64,000 bases of DNA from Scolanthus callimorphus. Lineage: Eukaryota; Cnidaria; Anthozoa; Actiniaria; Edwardsiidae. Under the pieces are notes generated by a model. That model worked only from the letters and a program-made list of their open reading frames with translations, was not told where the DNA came from and ran no database searches. Below are positions 22,591 to 33,691 of the stretch, piece by piece. Each line of letters begins with the position of its first letter. The stretch's first letter is position 1. The position numbers were made by a program, and so were the translations under genes. The stretch is taken from positions 3,268,251 to 3,332,250 of the forward strand of contig CM066924.1 in assembly GCA_033964015.1 (NCBI GenBank). The letters are read 5' to 3'.

Positions 22591-22870
22591 TGTAGTATGA
22601 AGAAGTATGAAGAAGCTCATTAAAGTGGGTGCGTTGCGTAGTGCGTGACGTTCCTGGAATCCTCCAGTAGTATTCCAGAACGTCACTGCCAATCATTTTT
22701 GTAATATTTTGATTATATAAGTGTCCAGCTACTAGGGTTGGTATACACTCTCTCTCTTTCTCTCACACACTCTTGTTCAGTAGACTCACTACAATCGTCG
22801 TGCTGCATTAACTTCTACAACGGTACCTCTCGTGGTAACTCTTATCATTTGACCTAATCCCCGTGTTACA
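22591..22870 (+). repeat. 3' LTR
   Basis: Direct copy of the 5' LTR, ending 'ccccgtgttaca'. The purine-rich 'gaagaagtatgaagaag' just before the shared part could be the polypurine tract, in which case the LTR starts near 22611. Confidence 0.75.
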
Positions 22871-23032
22871 CTACACTTTCTGTGGAACATTCGAAGAGGT
22901 CGTCGCTCACTTCAAATGCAAAGTTTTGGATGACCTAAGACTTTTCTTAGACTTTTCGAACACCTAGCGGAATGGGTGAATTATCGAGGATATTTCAATG
23001 GAACCATTTCCAAATCCTGTGACGACTTTAAT

Positions 23033-24913
23033 TTAGGGACGTGTCATTATTTAGCGGGGGGGGGGGGGGGGGGCTCCTATTTTTGTGGGGAGGGTCCTAA
23101 TTTTTTCGCGTGTCTAAAGGGAGGGTCCAAATGTTTTTCACTCCTGTTTGGGGGAGGTCCTAATTTTTTTCAGCCACATTTGGACGATGAAAAGGGTAAA
23201 ACAAATAGCGATAGTGGTTATTTCAGCAACTTCTCCATAAAAATTTCGGCGCGCTTCGCGCGCATAAACAATGACATCTAATTACTCTTTGAGCAATGAC
23301 GACACTACCGTTGACAAGACAAGTTATCTTGACGAGGAAAATCAAACTCTCCCCAAAATTTCCCTGCAAATGATAGGCCTGGAGGGCATGTCACTATATG
23401 TTTGAATTAAGAAGACCCCTTAGGTTAGCGTGAGTTTTCGACGTTACAAGCATAGAATTCGTCCGTTGGGCCGCGCTTCGCGCACATGAAATATCTTCGT
23501 CATTTGCGGAGTGCAGTTGTGCGCATGAATATATAACCTAACCTATATAGTTGAGGTGGTGTACTTCCTGAGCTCCAGACAGGCTTTGTTTACTATGCCG
23601 TACACAAAACATGTTCATCTACCCTTTCTCTGAGGCTTGATGAAATGCGATGAACAAACAAAAAACGATGAACAAACAAACGTTTATCAAAATTTGGGCG
23701 CGCTTCGCGCGCAACCTGAGGTTATGCGAGCCCGTTTTTTTCTGTAAATGTCTACAGTACTAGGTCAAACAGGGGACGGATGTGGGATTACGTTAATCAT
23801 TGTACTTGGAGGGAGGATCACTGCATTTTACCCGTGTATTACCAAACATTCTCACGTAATCATCGAGGCGATGAATAAAACCGCGGTTCCTTATGCACCA
23901 GTCAACTGACACCCCGGTCCCCACCCCCGGGACAGGGCGGGAAGTAACGTGGTCAGGCCGGGGATTTAACACATTAATCTACGGAAGGGCAGGGAACTTA
24001 ACACGGACCTTCTATAGCAGGGCATTACGGGGAATTGACGCTGAACCAGAAGTTCGATATCGTGCGAAAATATATTGGTTTAAAGGACCGAGGTCGGAGG
24101 ATTTTGGGAGGGATCACTTCATTTTTGGGCGAGTGAAAGGAGAGGATCTCTCGAAACCTGAAGCCTTGAAAGAGAGATTCCAGCAACGAGTTCTATATCA
24201 TTTTCTAGTTTTATTTTACTGATTATGTTGAAATTTTAGATGTCATTCCTTGACATCTAAAATCTAGTTTTGGAGAACTTGCCCAAAGAAAACAATACGC
24301 TTGTGGCGCTTAAATGGAATGCGTACGAATGTCGTTACAAGCATGTGTATCTTGGCAAGGACAAATGAAAACCCCAAAAAGCCCTCCAGTGATACGCCTG
24401 GTTGGCAGTCAATATGTTCGAAAGAAGTGAGTTTGACGTTACAAGCTGCATAGAATTCGTTTTGGGGCTGCGCTTCACGCACATGAATATAATAATTTGT
24501 AGCGCGTGAAGAATAAAACCAACAGGCTTTTTTACTACACGCAGAAAATAAAACGTTTATCTTTTCTCTGGAGGCTTGATGAAATGCGTTTATCAAAATA
24601 AAGGCGCGTTTCGCCATGTTGCAAAAAAAAAGTGTCCCCGGGGCCTGGAGCGACCATGTCCCTGGTGACCGGAAAATAGTAACATTTAACACTTAGTGAA
24701 TGTTAAATCAGGGGCCGTGATGTCAATTGACTGGTTGACATTGACAGAAGTCACTTGGACAATAGTCTATCTAAGAGGTTTGTCAGAAATAAATTGCACG
24801 GGGGAGGGTCCCAATTTTTTTTACCTACGACTGGGGGAGGGTCACATTTTTTTTGTTATGTTCAAGGGAGGGTCCTATTTTTTTTAGCCTTGTTTGAAAA
24901 AAATGGGAGCCCT

Positions 24914-24945
<32 letters not shown>

Positions 24946-24964
24946 AATAATGACACGTCCCTAA
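23033..24964. mobile_element. 1.93-kb TIR element, GGGACGTGTCATTATTTA ends
   Basis: Perfect 20-bp terminal inverted repeats (TTAGGGACGTGTCATTATTT and complement), each followed by a G/C homopolymer of 18 or more and then tandem 'gggagggtcctaatttttt' blocks. The interior has a direct duplication (about 23440-23720 against 24430-24610) and the recurrent palindrome 'gcgcgcttcgcgcgc'. No transposase is recognisable, so it is non-autonomous. The right flank is the repeat also present at 11.81 kb. Confidence 0.8.
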
Positions 24965-25257
24965 GGGAGTCAAAATAGCAGCAAAAGATAAAAGCTACAT
25001 GTAAAGTCAAAATTTAATGGGAATTCAAGAAACTCGAGAACTAAAAATAATAAAGAAAGCGAGTTCAAACTTTGTGCTTACCGATACTGATAGTGAAGTC
25101 GTTCATTTCTTTTCTCTCTCCATCTCCTCGAGTTAAATTCATTCTTACTTGACGTTTGCTTTTGCACAAAAGCCGGCTAAAATAACCATTGCAATTTTCT
25201 GGAGGATAGCTTGTGAAGTATCTTCTTCAGGTTTAACTCTTCTTCCGTATTTATTAA
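24962..25257. repeat. 300-bp block duplicated from 11.81 kb
   Basis: Direct copy of 11813-12112 starting 'taagggagtcaaaatagca'; small indels only. Confidence 0.75.
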
Positions 25258-25645
25258 AGGCCCTTTCCTAGTGCAAAAGGAGCAATGTTTTCCCCAATGG
25301 TGCTAAAAAAAAGTTGAGCTGACGTCGAAGACTTGCTTCCCGGTTGCTTGCCGTTTGAAACTTCCGTAACTCCCTCAAAAGTTTCTCACAAATGACTAAA
25401 CAACATTATAAAATATCTGTAAAGGAAAGGATTCCGAAGTATTTGACTTCCAGAAGAGATTGATTACATTAGATCAAGTCTGGCGTAGTTTGTACACACA
25501 GGTTTGTTCTATCAGTTTGACTCAGAGAATGAAAAACTCTGAACGAACTCGAGCGCGACGCGGGCGCGTGTCTGAGTTATTTCGGCGGGAAAATGAACGA
25601 GGCGACTTCCGGTTCGTAAAAAGTTTGTAGAAAAAGTGCCATATA

Positions 25646-25800
25646 TAAACAACTTACTAACCTCGACCGTTCGCGCATTACGTGAAATATCAAACCTCGG
25701 TTTTGGCGTATCAACCTCGCTATCGCTCGGTCGATATGCCAAAACCTCAGTTTGATATTTCACGTAATGCCCTCACTCTCGGTTAGTAAGTAGTTAATAA
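25646..25800. repeat. palindromic element centred at about 25,718
   Basis: Left arm 'gcattacgtgaaatatcaaa' and 'tcggttttggc' is inverted in the right arm 'tttgatatttcacgtaatgc'. Outer ends are 'aacttactaacctcg' and 'cggttagtaagtagtt'. Same type as the palindrome at 16.6 kb. The tandem array starts at its right edge. Confidence 0.8.
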
Positions 25801-26578
25801 CTGATGAACAGGAGTGCGCGCGAAGACAGCCCCAAGCAACACCACGAACTGCAGAGCACGAGAGAAGGCGAAAAAAAAAAAGGTTTAAGAATTTGAGGTT
25901 AAAATGAAAAGTTGAACAGCAACATGCGCGTTTCGAAAGTAGCCATCCCACATGGATGTAAGTGGAGCTTACGTTGACTAGAGCTAGCGAGATTGGAAAG
26001 GGTTTCCATCTGGCGAGTCGTCCAATATACACAGTGAAGACAAGGGTTTTGTCGTCAACTATATTCTCTCAACCAGTTAGAGAAGGAGATAAGTTGAAGA
26101 CGAGAGCTTTGGCTTCCAAATTTCCCGCATTATAAATGCAAGAAAATTTAGTAAAAGAGAAAGGTTCTTTTTGTCTACTAAATTTCCCTTGCATAGTAAT
26201 GAGGGAATTAAGTAGACAAAAAATCCTGTCTTTTACTAAATTTCACTTGCATTAGCAATGAGGGAAATTTGGAAGAGAGGGAAATTTGGTAAAAGGCAAA
26301 GGATTATTTGGTCTACTAAATTTCCCTTGGATTTATAATGAGATAATTTAGCTAGTATTAAATGTCCCTCGAGATCAAAAGAAACCGAGGCGATCACGGT
26401 ATTACTATGATATAACGGCTAGGGCTTTCTGATCGGCTTTTGTAAAGAAGGGACTAAAATGCCATTGTTAAACAGGTATATACAAGTTGGTACTCGTTCT
26501 TTCAAATGTGCTGCTCAAAACATGAATGCTCATTATACATTTTGTGTCTAAACTATTTTTAACTTTGTCGTTTTTCAG

Positions 26579-26617
26579 ATATTTCACAAACGGTAGTCAC
26601 TCCAACAGCAGCATCAG
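26579..26617 (+). CDS. candidate 39-nt phase 1-1 exon, copy 1
   Basis: Preceded by a strong polypyrimidine tract and acceptor (ttaactttgtcgtttttcag) and followed by donor cag|gtactg. In the phase left by the EGF-like exon at 15.96 kb it reads ISQTVVTPTAAS, a Ser/Thr/Pro-rich linker of the sort that is O-glycosylated in extracellular proteins. 39 bp is a multiple of three, so skipping or repetition would keep the frame. Six more copies follow. Use as a real exon is inference from splice signals and phase; no transcript is seen. Confidence 0.55.
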
Positions 26618-27023
26618 GTACTGATCAAGATAAAGACCAGCGGGAAGGGGAACATGTAATGGCGGTTATAATTCGTTACCATGGCACTAAATCACACCTT
26701 CCCATAGCAAACGTTGTGCAATAGCGCAGATTTTTAAATAGATCAGGGGACCCAGAATCCCATTCAATAGGATCGCGTTCGAAATACGAGCCAGTGTAGG
26801 AGTACATACAAGCTCTGCTATAACGAATGGAAGTACCAGTTTATCAATTCATTGTGTATCGTTTTCTCGCGAGAAACCGGGGAAAATGGGAGAAACGTTT
26901 ATTTGCTTTTGGTTTTTGAATTGCGTTATATAATATTTTATACTCGCCAATTAGATACACTTGTTCTTGTGTGAACGTGCGAAGGTAGCGTCTTTGTTGC
27001 GCGAGTTGCCAAAGACTATATTT

Positions 27024-27132
27024 AACAATTAGACTTCAAGCCCGAATGTGCTATGATGAATAGACCATGAGGCCGAAGGCCGAATGGTCTATTGATATCA
27101 TAGCACATGAGGACGAGAGGTCTAATTGTTTA
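27024..27132. repeat. palindromic MITE centred at about 27,075
   Basis: 'caattagac', 'atgtgctatgatgaatagaccat' and the spacer are mirrored by 'atggtctattgatatcatagcacat' and 'gtctaattg'. It begins exactly where module B stops, so it is inserted at the B/C junction of the array. Confidence 0.85.
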
Positions 27133-27319
27133 GTATAAACCAACTAGTTGGTCAGTTTTGCAATGATTCCATTATTTTATGTTGAAAAAATCAAGTTTTC
27201 TTGCAAAGAAAGGTGGTGGTTTTGCCAGGCACGGTCTATCACTAATAGACCATTAGTAGCTCAGCCAATCAGAATGCAGGATTTGTAATAGACCATTAGT
27301 TGGTTTATACTAATAGATG
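27133..27319 (-). repeat. short interspersed element, second copy at 51.2 kb
   Basis: This stretch ('tgttgaaaaaatcaagtttt', 'tggctgagct' complement, 'ggtctattacaaatcc' complement) is found in reverse orientation at 51207-51360, again at a B/C junction. No coding potential. Confidence 0.75.
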
Positions 27320-28027
27320 TTAGTATATACTACACGGAACCTCCATAGATCGCGCGTTTTGATTGGTTCGCTATCTCGGGATAATGCCACAATATTCCGA
27401 GATCGAAAGCATTATCCCGAGATTGAGCAGCCCGAGTGCAAGTGGTTCGGATATTTTTACTTTCTAAAGGAACTATCTGATTCGAAATGCAACGGAAAAA
27501 TATTTCTCAATTAACTTATGTTGTCTCTTTAGTTTTTTAAGGTGAATCAGAGAGAGAATGTATTTCTTGAACTTCGAAAATGTGCTGTTCTTGTTTGTCA
27601 GTTCTTCGGAATCACAGAGATCGATGATTCGTTACGGCACTTTTGAGAGACGAATTACATTCACAACAACATATTAATTAAGGCAATTTTGTCGAAAACA
27701 TATCTACTTTGCCGAACATTTACATGTACCTGTAGGTTGGAAGGGACAGTAAATCGTAGAAGCCAGTCATTGGGTGCAGTTTAAGAGAGAATTTCAGTTA
27801 AGCTTTACCGTCGACTTGTTGATTCGCTTGATCACGAGCCATCCGACATCAAACGTATTTAAAGTGGTCTTTCTTTTTATGAACAAGGTCTTCCTCGTTG
27901 TCCCAGAGTTTGAAGAGGTTAATTTCCCAAATTTCTGTTTGAATATTCCAAACGAATCTTGAATTTCTCTGCCAGCAGGTTGAAAAATATAGTCATCCAT
28001 CGGTGGTGAAATGGCGACCAAGGCAAA

Positions 28028-28537
28028 TAGTCTAGCGGTTATCGACCAAAAAAAGGCTGAATTGTTCAAATTAGTGATAAAAGCATGAAACTTTCACAGA
28101 TTACTAATGACCCTAAGGGTAGTAAATCCTGATATAGGGCCAAGCCGAGTTAAGCTCTGGAGCCGGGTACTGCGCATGACTGAAACTTCCCAGCATGAAA
28201 ACGAGACCGCAAAATAAAATCCCCCTAAATCTCGTATTTTTGTGTCAATTTGCGAATGAACATGTCCAGAAGTAACACTTACGTCATTTCCTTTCATGTA
28301 ACATTTGTTTCAGGTCTTGTAAAGCTTGCAAACATCATTTTGCTTGGGTACCCTGTGGTAAAACTAGACATTTGCCTTTCTTGCTATTATAACATCTCTT
28401 TTTTGGTGGAAATACAAGGACAACCTTATTTGATCACTCTCAGTCATAGCCTTATCAATGATAGCCCATAATATCTAACACATAGCTTGGGTAGCCTGTG
28501 GTAAAAATAGAAATAAGGCTTTCCTGCTATGAAAATA
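28028..28537 (+). repeat. left inner arm of the foldback
   Basis: Outer end 'agtctagcggttatcgacc', inner end 'ggctttcctgctatgaaaat'. Inverted relative to 31695-32206 with several small gaps. The BEL coding remnant stops within a few bases of its inner end. Confidence 0.8.
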
Positions 28538-28544
28538 TTTCAAA

Positions 28545-29260
28545 TGCGAAGCATAAGGCGGGTTGAATTTCCATTCGCACTTCTGCTACGCAGAAATCTT
28601 TCTCCATCTCTGTTAGTGCTTCATCGAGTTCGCTTTTGCCTCCCACGAAGTTGGTGCCGTGGTCACACCTCAGGATACTGACTGGACCGAGCAAGGCGAT
28701 AAAGCGTCTGAGCCAACAGATAAAGGCGTCGGCATCTATTGCTTCTATCACTTCGATATGGATTGCCCTGCTGCTGAGGCAGGTGAACACGATGGCCCAG
28801 CGCTTTGAGTGCGCGGCTCCGCCCCTCATTTTTGCACGTCTGAATCATCCACGGTCCAAAGACATCGATACCCGCATTTGAGAAGGCGGGTGCAACTTCG
28901 GTTCCGGCCATATGGTGTTCTAGAGTGGACCCTGCATGTCACGCACCTATTTAACTCCTTCGCAACTAAGGTGGCGTCCTCCTAATATCCAGTATCCAGC
29001 AGTACGAATAGCTCCATGTGTCAGCTGTCTACCTTGGTGATGTATGTGCTGGCGATAATGACGCACTACTAGCTCTGCCACTATTCTTAGGTAGGATGAC
29101 TGGATGTTTCCCACTCCCTTCAACGCTTTCTTGTTGCGTATACTAAACTCTTTTGAGTCCTCTGGTAGCGAGGAGTAGCTTTCTCGAAGTGCTTGCTAAA
29201 TTCTTCTCTTTGAGTAGCGCGTATAATCACTCCCAGTGCTTGATCCAGCTCCTCAGGGTT
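28545..29260 (-). pseudogene. BEL/Pao integrase fragment
   Basis: Minus-strand reading shows the His/Cys zinc-binding region (HHQGRQLTHGAIR, GYWILGG), then across frame changes the DDE core: first Asp in GIDVFGPW, then TCLSSRAIHIEV, then the second Asp in RCDHGTNF. The catalytic Glu and the C-terminal DUF5641-like tail are missing because the sequence is cut at the foldback arm. At least two frame changes make it non-functional. BEL/Pao integrases insert LTR-element cDNA into chromosomes. The subclade resembles the 3' fragment at 50.8-51.08 kb. Confidence 0.85.
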
Positions 29261-29342
29261 CGCTGCTTCATTCGTGCCGTGTTTTTATTTTTCTTGTTTT
29301 TGAAATCGGAAATCTTAGCGATGAGAGTGGCGAGTGCTCGCT

Positions 29343-29990
29343 TTAGCGATTTGAGGCTGGAAAATCTTGGAAGTCTTTCTTGCAGTAAGGTGTGTACCTT
29401 CGACTTGCGCGCTTCCGGGTCATCGGCGATGTATCAAGCTGGCTGGTCTCTGTTGGGATTGATCCGGTCGCGTCGCGCAGGAACTCTGGACCGCGTAGCC
29501 AGGTTGACTGCATGAGATCTTTAGCTCGCAATCCGCGGGACGCTTGGTCTGTGGGATTCATGTGAGACTCGACATATCTCCACTGATCGGGTGTAGATGT
29601 CTGGTGTATGACTTGTACCCGATTAGCCACATACTCGTAAAAGCGCCTGCTTTCTTTTCTGATGTAGCCCAACACCACTTGGGAATCGGTATAGTAGGTG
29701 ACGTCATCGATCTTCGCACGCCTTGTACCGACAACACAGCGCCGTATAGCTCCAGTCTTGGTATGCTCGTAGGGATCAGGGGGTGGGAGTCTACTTTGGC
29801 CGTACGCAAAGGACACTTCCCCTTACTGCTTGATTAAAAAGGCACAGGTAGATTGAAGCGGCGATCGCTCCCTGGCTCGCATCCGAAAATGAGTGGAGTT
29901 TCGCTCTGACAACCTTGCCAAAGCCGTGTAGATGTCTGGTGTATGAGTGTCGGCACGGATACATTTTGCAGCTCTTGCATTGAGCGTTTC
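29343..29990 (-). pseudogene. BEL/Pao RNase H fragment
   Basis: An open stretch of 157 codons holds the RNase H-like part of pol: YYTDSQVVLGYI (catalytic Asp), FYEYVANRVQVI, then WRYVESHMNPTDQASRG, the conserved end of the domain. The upstream part carrying the first acidic residues is frame-broken. It continues the order RT, RNase H, integrase of BEL/Pao on this strand. Confidence 0.85.
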
Positions 29991-30100
29991 CAGCCTATCC
30001 ATTGTTTCGAGTTACTCAGGAAGGGGATCGTCCCAACCAAGCGAGTCGTTATTACCTCTTGTCTGTTGTTGTAGTAGCTATAAATTGTTGTAGTAGCTTT

Positions 30101-30859
30101 CTACTCACTAACATTGCTAGAATTGTTACCCCCAGGGGGTCGTAGACTGCGTGTACTATCGAAAGGACTCCTCTGCTGGTATATTGTTTCTCTGGCGGGG
30201 ACACTTGGAATGTGAAAGTGTGATTGTTTAGGTTTCACTGAACTCTTGCCAGGCTGGCAGGCAATCGTAACGGAGGTCGAGAGTCGAGAACGTTTTTGGG
30301 TATGTTGTCGGTGGAGAAGGCTTCCATAACCTCCACCGAATTGGAAGCGACCTTGTGGATCCGCAGGTTGCACACATGGCTAAAGTTAATTGAGCAGCTT
30401 TGACGGAGGAGGTGAGACCATGTGTCCACATAGAAGTTTCGACAGATGAAAGACCTTACTTTGTCGTCACTATCACGGAACTTGGGCCCGGCATTGCCGA
30501 AGAGATGCACGTTTATGAGGTACTCTATTATCCCCTTCTCCGGGTCGTTGTTGCGGAACCATAGGAACCGGTTACCGTAGAACGAATGGAACATTCTGTT
30601 CCACGTCGCACATGACTCCCATTCTCTCCCACCGAAAGCGAATCAATACGCCAAGGAGAGTTTTCATAAGATCGGGACCGGGCAAGAGAGCTTTGTTTAA
30701 CGATGTAACCTCAAACTCAAAATGATAAACTGCGAAATGCGCCAGGAAGAATACGCCGCAAGGCCGCATGATAAGTTCTTCTGGGGGAACCTGGGATGTG
30801 TGGCATTTACCAATAATCTTACCCATGAACTCTAGATAGATAGGAAAAATATTGCACAA
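30101..30859 (-). pseudogene. BEL/Pao reverse transcriptase fragment
   Basis: Motifs typical of BEL RT appear in successive frames: LLPGPDLMKTLLGVLIRFR, the FLWFRNNDPEKGI block after RT motif A, VHLFGNAGP, and NFYVDTW around the catalytic YVDD position (second Asp lost, reading YVDT). At least four frame breaks and this missing Asp mean no activity. Confidence 0.85.
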
Positions 30860-30929
30860 TCCCGCATAATTTTGAATTTTTAGCGCATAAATTAAGAAGA
30901 AAAATTACGCATAATTTCAGAAAAAATCC

Positions 30930-31365
30930 CGCATCAAAGCACAGGCCCTGAAGAGTTGCTCTGATCCTCGATTATCACATAAACGCTGTGAAATCGAGCA
31001 GGTTTCCTTGTCCTGCACTTCTACGAGGATCATCTTGCTACATGATACTCCACTTTGGCCTTCATGGCATGCTTCCGTGCATCTGGTCTCAACTTGGTGG
31101 TGGGCGATGGCCGGTTTTGCGTTGTGGAAAAGTTCGATGCGCCTTTTTTCACCGCACTTAGCGCAGCTACTCGCTTTTGCAACCTGGCTGTATGACCCGA
31201 GCCAGTCAACAAAAACAGAGACCTGACTTTAGCGTAAATTCATTCGCTCTTCTAGGCTCTTAGCCGCAAACGCTTTACATTCTATGACTATGCCCAGACT
31301 ATGCCCATCTCTTTCATGAAATGAGCAGTGATTTCGATCACGGACAGTTTCGCTTTCTTTACGGG
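30930..31365 (-). pseudogene. BEL/Pao Gag zinc-knuckle and protease-region fragment
   Basis: One frame on the minus strand reads SCAKCGEKR, FHNAKPAI and then YVIIEDQSNSS, the last matching the DDQSN-type block near the start of BEL pol where the pepsin-like protease lies. The 5' portion ends near 31365 before the foldback arm. Gag is otherwise missing. Confidence 0.65.
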
Positions 31366-31694
31366 CATGTTTCTGCTATACTAATTAAGTAAGTAGGATA
31401 ATTAGTAATACTATGACCTTTGATTTGTAATATGATACTGAGGAGTTTTTAATCACCGTGTTTAAATAAAGATATATCAATACCAGAGGGCAAGGTTTTT
31501 CTTGATCAGAGAAGACATTTTTACGTCAAATAAGGTACACGTTGTGTAAGATGAAACTCTCATATATATCTAGATAAACAACAGGGTACCCAAACCATTT
31601 ATTTAGTATTATGGGCTATCATTTACTAGGCAAGTATCCATAAGGCAACAGAGAGCGTTTTGCTTGCAGAGAACGGGCATTTGTCAAAAAGTGG

Positions 31695-32206
31695 TATTTT
31701 CATAGCAGGAAAGCCTTATTCCTATTTTCCCACAGGTACCCAAGCTATGTGTTTAGTATTATGGGCTATCATTGATAAGGCTATGACTGAGAGCGATCAA
31801 ATAAGATTGTCCTTGCATTTTCCACCAAAAGAGATGTTATAATAGCAAGAAAGCCGAATATCTAGTTTTACCACAGGCTACCCAAGCATAGTGTATGTTT
31901 GCAAGCTTTACAAGCACGTGTCGATATCGAAAGACCTGAAATGAATGTTACAAGAATGGAAATGACCTAAGTGTTAGTTCTGGACATGTTCATTCGCAAA
32001 CTGACACAAAATACAAGATTTGGGGGTTTCTATTTTGCAGCCTCGTTTTCATGCTGGGAAGTTTCAGTCATGCGCAGTTCCCACCTCAAGAGCTTAACTC
32101 GGCTTGGCCCTATATCAGGATTTACTACCCTTGGGGCCATTAGTGATTAGTAAGTTTCATACTTTTATCACTAATTTGAACAATTGTGGTCGATAACCGC
32201 TAGACT
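31695..32206 (-). repeat. right inner arm of the foldback
   Basis: Inverted copy of 28028-28537. A partial tandem copy of its inner end ('acaggtacccaagct', 'tattatgggctatcat') lies just inside at 31580-31640. Confidence 0.8.
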
Positions 32207-32553
32207 AAAGTGTTTTCAGCGAAGCAACTCTGCAGTTTCACAATCCATAATCCAAGGCACAAAATGCGAATTTGTCCCTTGAATCCATCCTTGCAACCTT
32301 CTAAAAACTGAAATCGTTTATCGTAGTCGATATTAAGGTTTTAAAACAAGTGTTTTCTAGCGTTTTTGCTTCTCTAAAACAGCAGCAAGTTTCCACCATG
32401 TGTTCAGTAGCCGAATGCTTGTAGTGAAGTCTGACGTAATGTCACGTGCGTGACAAACGTCACGCATACAGAAAGAGGCTACAAAATGTCGGCAAATGCC
32501 ACATTTAGTGTCGTTCGGATATTTTTTGGATTGTTCCCGTGTAGTATATACTA

Positions 32554-32652
32554 AACAATTATTCTCCTCAGGCTCAGTGAATAGTGGCGAATAGTCCCCT
32601 CGACCTCCGGTCTCGGGGACTATTCGCCACTATTCACTTCGCCTTCGGCGAA
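32554..32652. repeat. palindromic MITE centred at about 32,603
   Basis: 'gtgaatagtggcgaatagtcccc' is mirrored by 'ggggactattcgccactattcac'; outer ends are 'caattattc' and 'gaataattg'. Module C of the array resumes immediately after it. Confidence 0.85.
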
Positions 32653-32655
32653 TAA

Positions 32656-33237
32656 TTGTTAAATATTCTTTATGTGATTCCCCCCCGCCGCGAATCCCCC
32701 CCGCGTGGTTTTCGATAGTGCACTAGCCTGTACGAACATCTATAGAAATCTGTGTTTCATTTCATGCAAATTTGTAATATTTAAAAGCCGACTATGAGGA
32801 CTTGACGGGATTTCAAAGTCCGCGCAACATCTATAGAAATCTGTGTTTCATTTCATGCAAATTTCTAACAATCAAGGTCGTCGTGAGTTCATGATCTCAC
32901 TCAGGAATTTATAGTGGATTCATGATATGAATCATGCATTCACTGTTGAATGCACTTTTTTCCGATAGGCGCCCTACATTTCAACCAATTTGTAACTTCA
33001 CCGCGTAAAAGGATAAAAATGCAATATTCCGGTAATCCTAAATCGGCTAAACGATCATTTATTGGAATACAGCGGAAAGCAAAATTTTATATTATGCTGT
33101 CTAAAGTTGATTCTTCAATGATGACAATTATTTTGGTTGCATGCTTCTATTACTTGAAGGAAAAAGGCCAGAACATGAATAGCTTCATCCCAAGCCATGT
33201 CAAGCTGTATTCAAACAATTTAACTGAAATAAATTAA
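32656..33237 (+). repeat. array module C, fullest copy
   Basis: Runs from 'tattctttatgtgattcccc' through the C-tract, 'ttttcgatagtgcactagcc', a T-arm-like segment, and 'ggataaaaatgcaatattccgg' to 'actgaaataaattaa'. Other copies or parts start near 34138, 37795, 38585, 39385, 42465, 45782, 47452 and 51361. The plus-strand 95-codon frame here is not kept open in the other copies. Confidence 0.8.
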
Positions 33238-33289
33238 ACTCTTCATAGTCATACTCAGCCGGATTTGATTTAGGAAAATATCTTTTTGT

Positions 33290-33366
33290 GCTGTAACTTA
33301 CCTCACGCAGAAATGCTTTTCTAGGCGCCTTCTTGGCTTTGGAAACTGTAACTCTTCAAACTCATC
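33290..33366 (-). repeat. array module D, partial copy
   Basis: Contains the 'acctcacgcagaaatgctttt' to 'cttcaaactcatcg' part only and then jumps to module B. Fuller copies lie at 39880-40500 (interrupted), 43605-43840 and 48015-48250. Confidence 0.75.
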
Positions 33367-33691
33367 GGGAAGGGGAACATGTAATGGCGTTATAATTCGT
33401 TACCATGGCAACTAAATCACACCTTCCCAAAGCAAACGTTGTGCAATAGCGCAGATTTTTAAATAGATCAGGGGACCCAGAATCCCATTCAATAGGATCG
33501 CGTTCGAAATACGAGCCAGTGTAGGAGTACATACAAGCTCTGCTATAACGAATGGAAGTACCAGTTTATCAATTCATTGTGTATCGTTTTCTCGCGAGAA
33601 ACCGGGGAAAATGGGAGAAACGTTTATTTGCTTTTGGTTTTTGAATTGCGTTATATAATATTTTATACTCGCCAATTAGATTAATTATATC

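Larger units (their letters stand above)
20683..22870 (+). mobile_element. short LTR retroelement without pol
   Basis: Two direct repeats of about 260-280 bp flank a 1.6-kb interior. Directly after the left repeat is TGGTGGAGAACCCGGGC, a primer-binding-site-like stretch beginning TGG, complementary to a tRNA 3' end. The interior has no reverse transcriptase or integrase motifs, so the element must be mobilised by another. LTR identity of about 95 percent suggests moderate age. No matching target duplication is visible. Confidence 0.8.
27320..32555. mobile_element. foldback element enclosing a decayed BEL/Pao gene
   Basis: About 20-bp tips (TTAGTATATACTACACGG at 27320 and its complement ending 32554) enclose a second, inner pair of inverted repeats of about 510 bp (28028-28537 and 31695-32206). 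Between the inner arms lies a BEL/Pao gag-pol remnant. A small hairpin ('atctcgggataatgc' and complement) sits at 27371-27423. Either the arms captured the retroelement or it was inserted into the element's centre. No transposase is visible. Confidence 0.65.

Noticed and set aside
28636..28881. Plus-strand ORF opposite the BEL integrase
   Set aside because: Shadow of the minus-strand integrase frame.
32950..33237. 95-codon plus-strand ORF (MHFFPIG start)
   Set aside because: Interrupted in other C modules at the same position, and it overlaps repeat sequence with an AATAAA motif on the other strand.
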